Assembly (NCBI GenBank): GCA_017523995.1
Contig: JAFWUX010000083.1
Span: forward strand, 1 to 7,174
Direction of reading: 5' to 3'
Length of the DNA stretch: 7,174 nt
Source of the DNA: Oscillospiraceae bacterium
GTDB lineage: Bacteria > Bacillota_A > Clostridia > Oscillospirales > Ruminococcaceae
A program made the position numbers and the translations under genes. Numbering within the stretch: position 1 is the first letter of the stretch; every line of letters begins with the position of its first letter. Of the stretch, positions 1 to 4,758 are shown in pieces. The notes under the pieces were generated by a model, which was given only the letters and a program-made list of their open reading frames with translations, was not told the origin of the DNA and searched no databases.

Positions 1-166
1 CTGTGTTATTATTTTTATTCGGAAGTGAAGTGCTGTCTGTGACCTTGCTGCTATCTTCCCTTGAATTAGATGCTGTCTCACCGCTCTCCGGCGCACTTCC
101 TGCTGCTAAAAGCAGAAACACAATCGCTGCAAAGCATACGCTTGCACCTTTCATTTTATTCATCAT
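1..166 (-). CDS. Secreted protein, N-terminal part (runs off window)
   Basis: Only the first 55 codons lie in the window, so the function cannot be named. The start is ATG at 166 (a second ATG follows at 163), preceded by a strong AGGAGGAAAGG ribosome site at 170-180. The N-terminus has a short basic region (MMNKMKGA), a hydrophobic core (VCFAAIVFLLLAA) and a small-residue stretch (AGSA) that fits Sec signal peptidase I cleavage near residues 22-26. No lipobox cysteine is present. The next ~28 residues are rich in Ser, Thr, Asp and Asn, typical of a flexible linker before an extracellular domain. The start lies inside the end of the upstream VanZ-like gene (11-bp overlap), and the ribosome site lies in that gene's last codons, so translational coupling is likely. 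It is the third gene of the probable nuclease operon. Confidence 0.75.
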   Translation of the reverse strand, partial: MMNKMKGASVCFAAIVFLLLAAGSAPESGETASNSREDSSKVTDSTSLPNKNNNT

Positions 167-566
167 TGTCCTTTCCTCCTAATCTGACTGTAAGTACAGA
201 AATCAAGGCGCCTATCAGATATACAAGAATATCGGCAGGATCAAATACACCTTTCATCATGTGAAGCAACTGCAATAATTCAACCGATATGCCTAAAAGA
301 GCGGTTAACATAAGCCAAATTGCTTTCTTTTTTGGAACCATTACAATGCACTGAATTATAAATGCAAATGACACAGCCCAGAATAAATCCGCTGCATAGC
401 ACTGTGTGAATTGCTTTATTATTGGGCTATGAATCTGTATGCTCGGAAATGATTTGATCCACGGAATGAGATCAAAGGCAAGCGGAACAGGATGGAATAA
501 GATATACACCATAATTCCAGTCGCCAATGAAATGATACTTAATAATAAATAATGTAGTCTTTTCAT
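156..566 (-). CDS. VanZ-like small integral membrane protein
   Basis: A 136-residue protein with about four hydrophobic helices: residues ~6-24, ~58-77, ~82-100 and ~112-127. The C-terminal half resembles the VanZ-like family: a Glu-x-x-Gln pair (VELLQLLH, E96 and Q99), then FDPADI (two Asp, 108-113) and a glycine in the last helix. This matches the E..Q...D..D....G pattern of that family, although the usual Asn between the last Asp and the Gly is Tyr here. The original VanZ gives low-level teicoplanin resistance, but most homologues have no known role, so a cell-envelope function is only inferred. The ATG at 566 was chosen over an in-frame TTG at 572; neither has a clear ribosome site, so translation may depend on the nuclease gene ending 38 bp upstream. 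Its AT content is higher than that of genes further right. Confidence 0.7.
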   Translation of the reverse strand: MKRLHYLLLSIISLATGIMVYILFHPVPLAFDLIPWIKSFPSIQIHSPIIKQFTQCYAADLFWAVSFAFIIQCIVMVPKKKAIWLMLTALLGISVELLQLLHMMKGVFDPADILVYLIGALISVLTVRLGGKDNDE

Positions 567-604
567 ATTCAAGTCTATGTATATTCAGAAACGATGATCG
601 CAGT

Positions 605-1642
605 TTAAGGCTTACATCTTCCGCAAGGCTGATACCCTTGCTCAATCAATGCTTCACGTTCACCGATGTATGCCTCTTTATTTTGCTCGTTAATATCCGC
701 AACAGAAGGACAACTCGGATCATGAAACTTTTTCCGTTTCACATTGAGAATATAGTCCGGTTGTTGCTCCTGTTCCTCTGCCGGAAGAATCCTGTCCGGC
801 ACATCGTCTGATTCTGAAAAATCCGGCAGAAGAATAATATCCGGTTCAGATGTTTCTTCGGCTTCATCGTCCAAGCGGCTGTCGCCGTTCAGATAGTTGA
901 TTGTGATTCCGGGCTGCACATTATAGCAATACACATTGAAGCGCAGTCCCGCACCTTCATCTTCGACAGACAGTGCCTCCATGAGAACACCGGATGCGAC
1001 CAGATTCTCCTGCTCAAAAATCGGTGTGACACGGTACAGCACATGATTTCCTGTTTCACGGATATAATCTGCCGTCATAATCTCAAACGGCAGCATCCCT
1101 TCCTTGTTGAGATACCGTGTACCGGTGATGAGGTTGCATGCATTGGCATTCTGTCCGGTCAGCATATGTGCAATCAGGTGACAGCGGTTAAACAGATAAT
1201 TGCCGTCAACCAGTCCTTCATAGCGCACAAGCTGCCAGCCTGACGGTCTGACCATACCGATACTGCCGCGCTTTTCAGTCGGCATCAACTCCTGACCGAT
1301 GCAAACCATGCATTCGCCGCATCGTCCAAGCGCATCCAGCGGCGGATAAGACTCATAGACTTCGGTTGTGAGTTCCTGTTCTTTGAAGAAAGGAAGGCTG
1401 TTATTGATCTCGCAGAACGGTTCACCGTGATACTCCGGAACATATTGTAAATCAAATGCCGTGATGGTAGTAGTTGTTATGATCGTTGTTTCCGATATTG
1501 TAATAGCCGTGGTGCAAAAGTCAGTATCTGCGTCAATAATCTGTTTCATATCATCTGATACCTGATCAGTTGGCGCTTTGCTGCATCCGATCAAGCAAAT
1601 CAGGAATCCTGCTGCAAACAAGTACAGCCAGATGTTCTTCAC
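605..1642 (-). CDS. Lipoprotein DNA/RNA non-specific endonuclease (EndA-like, beta-beta-alpha metal fold) with Ada-like Zn-binding tail
   Basis: Predicted surface nuclease of 345 residues. The GTG start at 1642 is preferred because GGAGGTGA lies 5-6 nt upstream; the GTG at 1651 falls inside that ribosome site. This start gives a clean lipoprotein signal: Lys-Asn, a hydrophobic core and lipobox LIGC with Cys20 as the lipid anchor. A Thr-rich linker follows (~48-62). The nuclease domain spans ~85-250. NRCHLIAH (152-159) corresponds to the DRGH motif, with His155 the likely general base, and Asn179 in GTRYLN is the likely Mg ligand. KRGSIGMVRPSGWQ precedes the core, and TGNHVLYRVTPIF is also typical of this family. 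After an acidic Pro-rich linker (~258-294), residues 296-345 form a small module with His307, Cys311, Cys340 and Cys343, resembling the Ada-type metal-binding domain. It probably degrades extracellular DNA or RNA for nutrient capture, uptake or competition. It is first in its operon, behind a consensus promoter. Confidence 0.9.
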   Translation of the reverse strand: MKNIWLYLFAAGFLICLIGCSKAPTDQVSDDMKQIIDADTDFCTTAITISETTIITTTTITAFDLQYVPEYHGEPFCEINNSLPFFKEQELTTEVYESYPPLDALGRCGECMVCIGQELMPTEKRGSIGMVRPSGWQLVRYEGLVDGNYLFNRCHLIAHMLTGQNANACNLITGTRYLNKEGMLPFEIMTADYIRETGNHVLYRVTPIFEQENLVASGVLMEALSVEDEGAGLRFNVYCYNVQPGITINYLNGDSRLDDEAEETSEPDIILLPDFSESDDVPDRILPAEEQEQQPDYILNVKRKKFHDPSCPSVADINEQNKEAYIGEREALIEQGYQPCGRCKP

Positions 1643-1683
1643 AGCAATCACCTCCGCAGAAGAAGGATTGTATATTAATTCTA

Positions 1684-1712
1684 ATTATATCATATATAAC
1701 AGTATATGTCAA
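1684..1712 (-). promoter_or_regulatory. Sigma-A promoter of the nuclease operon
   Basis: On the minus strand TTGACA (1707-1712) and TATAAT (1684-1689) are separated by 17 bp, a perfect consensus. A TGA just before the -10 box gives an extended -10. Transcription should start near 1677, about 35 nt before the GTG start at 1642. The promoter lies downstream of the possible terminator of the membrane protein gene, so the two units look separate. Confidence 0.88.
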
Positions 1713-1735
1713 CATTTGGCAGTATGTTTGTTTAC

Positions 1736-1784
1736 AAAAACCGGAGTAATGATATTGAACGCGCCGCCTCCGGAAGACCGAAGG
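1736..1784 (-). terminator. Possible terminator of the zinc-ribbon membrane protein gene, with an alternative hairpin
   Basis: Read on the minus strand after the TGA at 1802-1800, CCTTCGG (1784-1778) can pair with CCGGAGG (1773-1767) around a TCTT loop, with one G-U pair. The same CCGGAG (1773-1768) can instead pair with CTCCGG (1746-1741), which is followed at once by TTTTTG. The second pairing has a long (~21 nt) loop but a proper U-tract, so it may be a weak intrinsic terminator. Confidence 0.45.
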
Positions 1785-1799
1785 CTGCACTTTAATGAT

Positions 1800-3632
1800 T
1801 CACATTGCATTCATCAGCTTTTTCTCAATCCGCAGCGTCACCAGCAGGTAGTAGGCATCATCCGCAGGGGAGAGCTTGCTTTCGTCGATTGCATCAATCT
1901 TCTTTGTCCATTCCTCCATATCGGACATCATAGTCATATAATCGTTCAGCATCGCCATTACATCGCCTTCACCGGAGTTGTAGCGGTTCATGAATGCCAG
2001 ATAATCGTCATAGAACGCTTCGTATGCATCCATAGTCTGTTTGAATTCCGGCGTGACAAGCGAATAATCACCGTTTGCGATCATATCCTTAATATCCTGA
2101 AGCGACAACTCGGCTTTCGAGGATTCTTCCTCCCGCGGCTCAGTTTCAACGGATGCACTTGTTTCAGCCTCATCGCTTGTAAATCGCACGCTTTGGACGA
2201 TCTTGGAATAGTCATTGAAATATGTGCTGTCGGCATCGTGCAACTCTACCAAGCAGACAATCATCATTTGCTGAGATGCTTCATCAAACACCAATGAAAC
2301 GTGGCTTTCAATGAGATACTCACCTTGCTTAAATTTTCCGATTTTAGCAGTATATATTCCTTTGTGTTGATTGATAATAATATCATCCAACTTTGTATCA
2401 GCTTGTATATCCGATATCATCCCATCAAACATGCCTTCTGCAAAATCATCGGCGATATTCTTAAAAACAGCCTCGGATGTATAAATTTCAAAAAGATAGT
2501 TTCCGACAGATAATTGCCCGATCTGAATAGAATCAGTACTATCATAATATAAGTGATTATCCTCTGCTTTGAACTCTTCTTGTTCTATCCAAATGTTCGG
2601 TATCTCAAGTGCTGCCGATCCGATTTCAAGTATTGAATTCGTTTCAGAATTGAAATATTCAAGTTGCTTTTTATCCTTGGACGGAATTTCAACCTTTGCC
2701 TGCGTGGTTGTAGTGGGTTTTGCAGTTGTTTTTGCTGTTGTGGCTTTTGTGGCTTTATCTGTTGCCGGTGCCTCTGTTGTCACATTAGCCGGCGGCGGAT
2801 CGGAATGTACTGCATTCCGGAAACCTTTGACATACAATCCGCCCAACACACAGATCAGAGCCGCATAAACAGCCCATACACCGATACTCATGCCGATTCT
2901 TGCCTTCCTTGAAAACCGTTCCTCCATTTTCTCGCTGCCCATAAAGAGCGCTGTCAGCGGCAGTGGAAATACGAAAATGCAGGTCAGCGGAAACCTGACT
3001 GCATTCCAGACCTTTCCGCCCTTTTCCGGATAGCGCTTGTAAAGCAGAAAACAGAACAGGAGAAACGGCGGTACAAAGAAAGCGAGACCGACAATCGGTG
3101 AAATCCACAGAATCAGCAACGCAACACCCATAATAACAGCAACAAACTTAATCGCAGTATTGAGCCGTTCATTCCGCAGTTCGAGCGCTTCCTGCGCAGC
3201 GCGCTGCTCTTCTGCCTCCTGAAGCTGCTTCTGGAATGCCGCCTGATCAATCTCATAGTGATCGACTTCAAGCTGCTCGGTTGCACCGCAGTACGGGCAA
3301 TGCACCTCACCTGCTGCTTCGTTCACCTCACGATGCCCCATACAGAGCGGACACTGCAGCGCGGCAATGGTTTTATAGACAGGCTTTTTCGGCGCATTTG
3401 CCAGCTTCATCTGGTAATCGCGCTTTTCCCGTTTCATTTGCATCCGCTGCTGTTCCATTTGCTGGATGTGCTTTCTCTGTGCCTCTTCAACAGTCAGGCG
3501 CCGCTCTTCCAGCTCAAGCTCCTGTTCGCGCTGTCTCTGCGTTGCCTCTTCTTTTTCATCATTCTTTGACACTGCCGATGCGATTCCGGCAACTGCCGCG
3601 ATTGCTGCAAAAATACCGAGTACCTCTTTCAT
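1800..3632 (-). CDS. Zinc-ribbon, coiled-coil, four-span membrane protein with extracytoplasmic DUF6591-like C-terminus
   Basis: A 610-residue mosaic protein with no recognised function. The ATG at 3632 was chosen because GAGGTG lies 6 nt upstream; an in-frame start at 3686 has no comparable site. Order of parts: short Ala/Ile hydrophobic segment (~4-22); Gln/Glu/Arg-rich coiled coil (~25-80); zinc ribbon with CPLC (94-97) and CPYC (112-115); second short coiled coil (~130-160); hydrophobic spans at ~162-179, ~181-198, ~213-231 and ~246-267; Pro/Thr-rich linker (~284-312); an extracytoplasmic alpha/beta domain (~317-487) that loosely recalls PsbP/DcrB-like folds; an acidic linker; and a helical tail (~508-607) resembling DUF6591, with TPEFKQTMDAYEAF. 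The zinc ribbon probably faces the cytoplasm and the C-terminus the outside, which suggests a sensor, scaffold or envelope factor. It is transcribed alone, divergently from an XRE regulator. DNA for the extracytoplasmic domain is distinctly AT-rich (about 34% GC by hand count over 2341-2700, near 50% in flanking coding DNA). Confidence 0.85.
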   Translation of the reverse strand: MKEVLGIFAAIAAVAGIASAVSKNDEKEEATQRQREQELELEERRLTVEEAQRKHIQQMEQQRMQMKREKRDYQMKLANAPKKPVYKTIAALQCPLCMGHREVNEAAGEVHCPYCGATEQLEVDHYEIDQAAFQKQLQEAEEQRAAQEALELRNERLNTAIKFVAVIMGVALLILWISPIVGLAFFVPPFLLFCFLLYKRYPEKGGKVWNAVRFPLTCIFVFPLPLTALFMGSEKMEERFSRKARIGMSIGVWAVYAALICVLGGLYVKGFRNAVHSDPPPANVTTEAPATDKATKATTAKTTAKPTTTTQAKVEIPSKDKKQLEYFNSETNSILEIGSAALEIPNIWIEQEEFKAEDNHLYYDSTDSIQIGQLSVGNYLFEIYTSEAVFKNIADDFAEGMFDGMISDIQADTKLDDIIINQHKGIYTAKIGKFKQGEYLIESHVSLVFDEASQQMMIVCLVELHDADSTYFNDYSKIVQSVRFTSDEAETSASVETEPREEESSKAELSLQDIKDMIANGDYSLVTPEFKQTMDAYEAFYDDYLAFMNRYNSGEGDVMAMLNDYMTMMSDMEEWTKKIDAIDESKLSPADDAYYLLVTLRIEKKLMNAM

Positions 3633-3733
3633 TTGTAACACCTCACTTTTCCGCTCCGGATGATTCGTGTAAGAACAGTCTGCCATGCCGGGCAGCAGCA
3701 GAATTCTATATATTCAGTTGAATATTCAGACAA
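3629..3733 (-). CDS. Possible 34-residue leader peptide (uORF)
   Basis: Between the consensus promoter and the membrane protein gene an open frame runs from TTG at 3733 to TGA at 3631-3629. The stop overlaps the ATG of the next gene as ATGA, the classic coupling arrangement. GAGGAG (3742-3737) precedes the TTG, but the 3-nt gap is unusually short. The peptide contains three adjacent cysteines (IEFCCCPAW) and a basic C-terminus. A 5-bp hairpin CTGCC/GGCAG lies within it. It could be a translated leader or an accident. An alternative reading is a 12-codon ORF from the ATG at 3744-3742, which would be at or near the transcript's 5' end. Confidence 0.25.
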   Translation of the reverse strand: MSEYSTEYIEFCCCPAWQTVLTRIIRSGKVRCYK

Positions 3734-3788
3734 ATTCTCCTCATATTCTTATTATACACAAATAATATTCTTATGTCAAGTAGAATAT
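3710..3788. promoter_or_regulatory. Cluster of ATATTC/GAATAT boxes, candidate operator of the XRE regulator
   Basis: Five copies lie in 79 bp. ATATTCAG occurs at 3710-3717 and 3722-3729 (12-bp period). ATATTCTT occurs at 3743-3750 and 3765-3772 (22-bp period, about two helical turns). AGAATAT occurs in inverted orientation at 3782-3788. ATATTCT (3765-3771) and AGAATAT (3782-3788) form a perfect 7-bp inverted repeat with a 10-bp spacer containing the minus-strand -35 box. Binding there would block that promoter. Assignment to the adjacent XRE protein is inference. Confidence 0.5.
3751..3779 (-). promoter_or_regulatory. Sigma-A promoter of the zinc-ribbon membrane protein gene
   Basis: On the minus strand TTGACA (3774-3779) and TATAAT (3751-3756) are 17 bp apart, a perfect match to consensus. 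The predicted start near 3744 leaves a leader of about 110 nt before the ATG at 3632, long enough to carry the possible leader peptide. A repeat of TAAGAATAT lies both in the spacer and just after the -10 box. A promoter this strong usually needs a repressor to be regulated. Confidence 0.88.
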
Positions 3789-3803
3789 AAACTTTTAGAT
3801 AGT

Positions 3804-3831
3804 TTGACAAAAGTCAATAATATAGTATGAT
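3804..3831 (+). promoter_or_regulatory. Promoter of the XRE regulator gene
   Basis: TTGACA (3804-3809), a 16-bp spacer and TATGAT (3826-3831). A start near 3838 would place the ribosome site (GAGGTGA, 3838-3844) at the very 5' end of the transcript and leave a leader of only about 12 nt. The upstream side abuts the GAATAT box cluster, so regulation could be shared with the divergent gene. Confidence 0.8.
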
Positions 3832-3849
3832 ATGGTAGAGGTGATATAC

Positions 3850-4185
3850 ATGAATTTGGATTACAAGCAGATCGGCGCAAATATAGCCCGACGGCGAAAA
3901 GAATTGCATCTGAAACAGATTGAGGTCTGTGAACGCGCTGAAATCAATGACAAATACCTTTCATGCATCGAAACTGCACGTTCAATCCCAAGCCTTGAGG
4001 TGTTTCTGCGGATTTGCAACGCACTCGAAACGACACCTGATCAAATTCTGCTTGGCACAGTAAATAGTGCGTTATCCGTGCAGCTGGATTCTGCATTGCT
4101 GACACGATATAACCAGCTTACACCGGAAAAGCAGCGATTTTGCCTCGCTTTCATGGATCTTTTATTGAATGAAGGAACCGACTGA
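3850..4185 (+). CDS. XRE-family helix-turn-helix transcriptional regulator
   Basis: A 111-residue DNA-binding protein. The ATG at 3850 is chosen because AGAGGTGA ends 5 nt upstream; the in-frame ATG at 3832 lies within the -10 region. Residues ~8-68 form an HTH_3/Cro-CI type domain: IGANIARRRKELHLKQIEV starts the fold, ERAEINDKYLSCIE covers the turn and recognition helix, and PSLEVFLRICNALETTPDQILLG is the conserved end. Residues ~75-111 form a short C-terminal helical region (YNQLTPEKQRFCLAFMDLLL) that may mediate dimerisation. There is no metal-, peptide- or protease-type effector domain, so the signal is unknown. It is divergent from the zinc-ribbon membrane protein gene and shares its control region, so repression of that gene and of itself is the simplest model. 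Such small regulators also occur on mobile elements, and the odd DNA downstream is compatible with that. Confidence 0.92.
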   Translation: MNLDYKQIGANIARRRKELHLKQIEVCERAEINDKYLSCIETARSIPSLEVFLRICNALETTPDQILLGTVNSALSVQLDSALLTRYNQLTPEKQRFCLAFMDLLLNEGTD

Positions 4186-4235
4186 GTACTCTTTTTCGAG
4201 TTTATTATACCACATAAAAAACTGAGGTTATAAAA

Positions 4236-4337
4236 ATGAATTCCAAATGTGGAATCGAAATACAATTCAAGAAAAAACACGCTCGTCGGGAATTACCTGA
4301 CGGGCGTGTTGTGATATATTCGCTTGTCTTGTTGTAA
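4236..4337 (+). CDS. Possible 33-residue basic small protein
   Basis: An ATG at 4236 follows GAGGT (4224-4228) with a 7-nt gap, a good ribosome site, and the frame runs to TAA at 4335-4337. The product has a polar basic N-terminal part (QFKKKHARRELPDGR) and a hydrophobic end (VVIYSLVLL). It begins 50 bp after the XRE stop and could be co-transcribed with it. The strong hairpin at 4276-4310 lies wholly inside it, which argues either for a chance frame or for a structured mRNA. I recognise no family. Confidence 0.25.
   Translation: MNSKCGIEIQFKKKHARRELPDGRVVIYSLVLL
4272..4310 (-). terminator. Strong intrinsic terminator, functional orientation on minus strand
   Basis: A 15-bp stem with two G-U pairs (4276-4290 with 4296-4310) and a 5-nt loop. 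On the minus strand the stem runs into six consecutive Ts followed by CTT, a textbook terminator. On the plus strand it is followed by GTGATATATT, which is a poor U-tract. No minus-strand gene is seen immediately upstream, so its client is unclear; it may block antisense transcription toward the XRE gene. Confidence 0.7.
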
Positions 4338-4521
4338 TTTGGGCAACTTTTGGTCAACTAATTGGCTGAAAACTACATTGAAATTGGATAAGCTGATTTG
4401 CCTATCCGAGCCGATTTTGGCGATACAGCGTACTTTTCTGCTGACGCTGGCTTGCCGCGATATGCAGTTCTCATAATAGCATATTATAACGTAAAAAGCA
4501 ACCGGAGAGAAGGAATCTTTT

Positions 4522-4614
4522 ATGAAACGGTCTTCTTGCCGGAGTGCTTTAGATCAATGCAGGCGGGCGCTGCCCGCTTATAGCATATCACGGAGAATCA
4601 TGCAAGAGATTTGA
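4522..4614 (+). CDS. Possible 30-residue small protein or leader peptide
   Basis: An ATG at 4522 is preceded by GAAGGA with a 7-nt gap, and the frame ends at TGA 4612-4614. The product is basic with two cysteines (KRSSCRSALDQCRRALPAY). It overlaps the hairpin at 4563-4577 and the left arm of the possible terminator ending in T7 at 4633, so its translation could affect that structure. No family is recognised and no good promoter is seen upstream (TTGCCG/TAATAG at 4452-4479 is weak). Confidence 0.22.
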   Translation: MKRSSCRSALDQCRRALPAYSISRRIMQEI

Positions 4615-4633
4615 AGCAGCGCGCCGTTTTTTT
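4561..4633 (+). terminator. Possible terminator with mutually exclusive hairpin
   Basis: GCGCTGC (4567-4573) can pair with GCAGCGC (4616-4622), and GGC (4562-4564) with GCC (4623-4625). This is followed by GTTTTTTT (4626-4633). The loop is long (~42 nt). The left arm can instead form the compact hairpin GCGGGC-GCT-GCCCGC (4563-4577), extendable to 4561-4579. The two folds exclude each other. It would end any transcript just before the next promoter. Confidence 0.35.
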
Positions 4634-4637
4634 CATC

Positions 4638-4666
4638 TTGCATTTTATGCTGCTGTATGGTATAAT
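4638..4666 (+). promoter_or_regulatory. Promoter of the DUF3592-like membrane protein gene
   Basis: TTGCAT (4638-4643), a 17-bp spacer and TATAAT (4661-4666), with TGG before the -10 giving an extended -10 element. The predicted start near 4673 leaves a leader of about 85 nt. The -35 box is the right arm of the perfect inverted repeat ATGCAAGA/TCTTGCAT (4600-4607 and 4636-4643), so a protein bound to that repeat could control it. Confidence 0.82.
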
Positions 4667-4758
4667 GAATGCAGACACATTCATTATATTATATTTTTAT
4701 GCTGTCTGTATTTTTTGAAGAAACGTCCGTGTATTTGACATCAAAAGGAGGCTTCGTC

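Larger units (their letters stand above)
4186..4758. other. 573-bp region without a large gene; several stem-loops and repeats
   Basis: After the XRE stop come a small perfect hairpin ATTCCA/TGGAAT (4240-4255), the strong hairpin at 4276-4310, and a GGGCAAC/GGTCAAC direct repeat (4341-4358). A run of possible stems follows: GGATA/TATCC (4386-4407), CAGCGT/ACGCTG (4426-4449), CCGG-AGAAG/CTTCT-CCGG (4502-4543), GCGGGC/GCCCGC (4563-4577) and ATGCAAGA/TCTTGCAT (4600-4643). A T7 run is at 4627-4633, and the promoter of the next gene is at 4638-4666. No open frame here has convincing protein content. It may contain a structured RNA or be the remains of a mobile element. Confidence 0.6.

Noticed and set aside
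1643..1651. GTG at 1651 as the nuclease start
   Set aside because: This GTG is part of the GGAGGTGA ribosome site, and the start at 1642 gives a standard lipoprotein signal peptide.
1578..2297. Plus-strand open frame of 239 codons
   Set aside because: Runs across the nuclease start, its promoter and the end of the membrane protein gene. It has no family pattern and is antisense to well-supported genes.
3236..3721. Plus-strand open frame of 161 codons
   Set aside because: Antisense to the zinc-ribbon and coiled-coil part of the membrane protein gene; composition is low-complexity Ala/Ser/Arg/Pro, without a ribosome site.
3710..3788. CRISPR-like repeat array
   Set aside because: The repeated unit is only 6-8 bp with uneven spacing in an AT-rich promoter region, so it is an operator-type cluster and not a CRISPR array.
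4398..4583. Plus-strand open frame of 61 codons from a TTG
   Set aside because: No ribosome site, no family resemblance, and it overlaps several inverted repeats. Treated as chance.
4384..4645. tRNA or known riboswitch in the gene-poor region
   Set aside because: No cloverleaf with a T-loop GTTCGA-type motif, and no recognisable riboswitch core. Only generic stem-loops are seen.
4669..4758. ATG at 4669 as the start of the DUF3592-like protein
   Set aside because: It lies before the predicted transcript start, immediately after the -10 box, and AAAGGAGG clearly serves the ATG at 4759.
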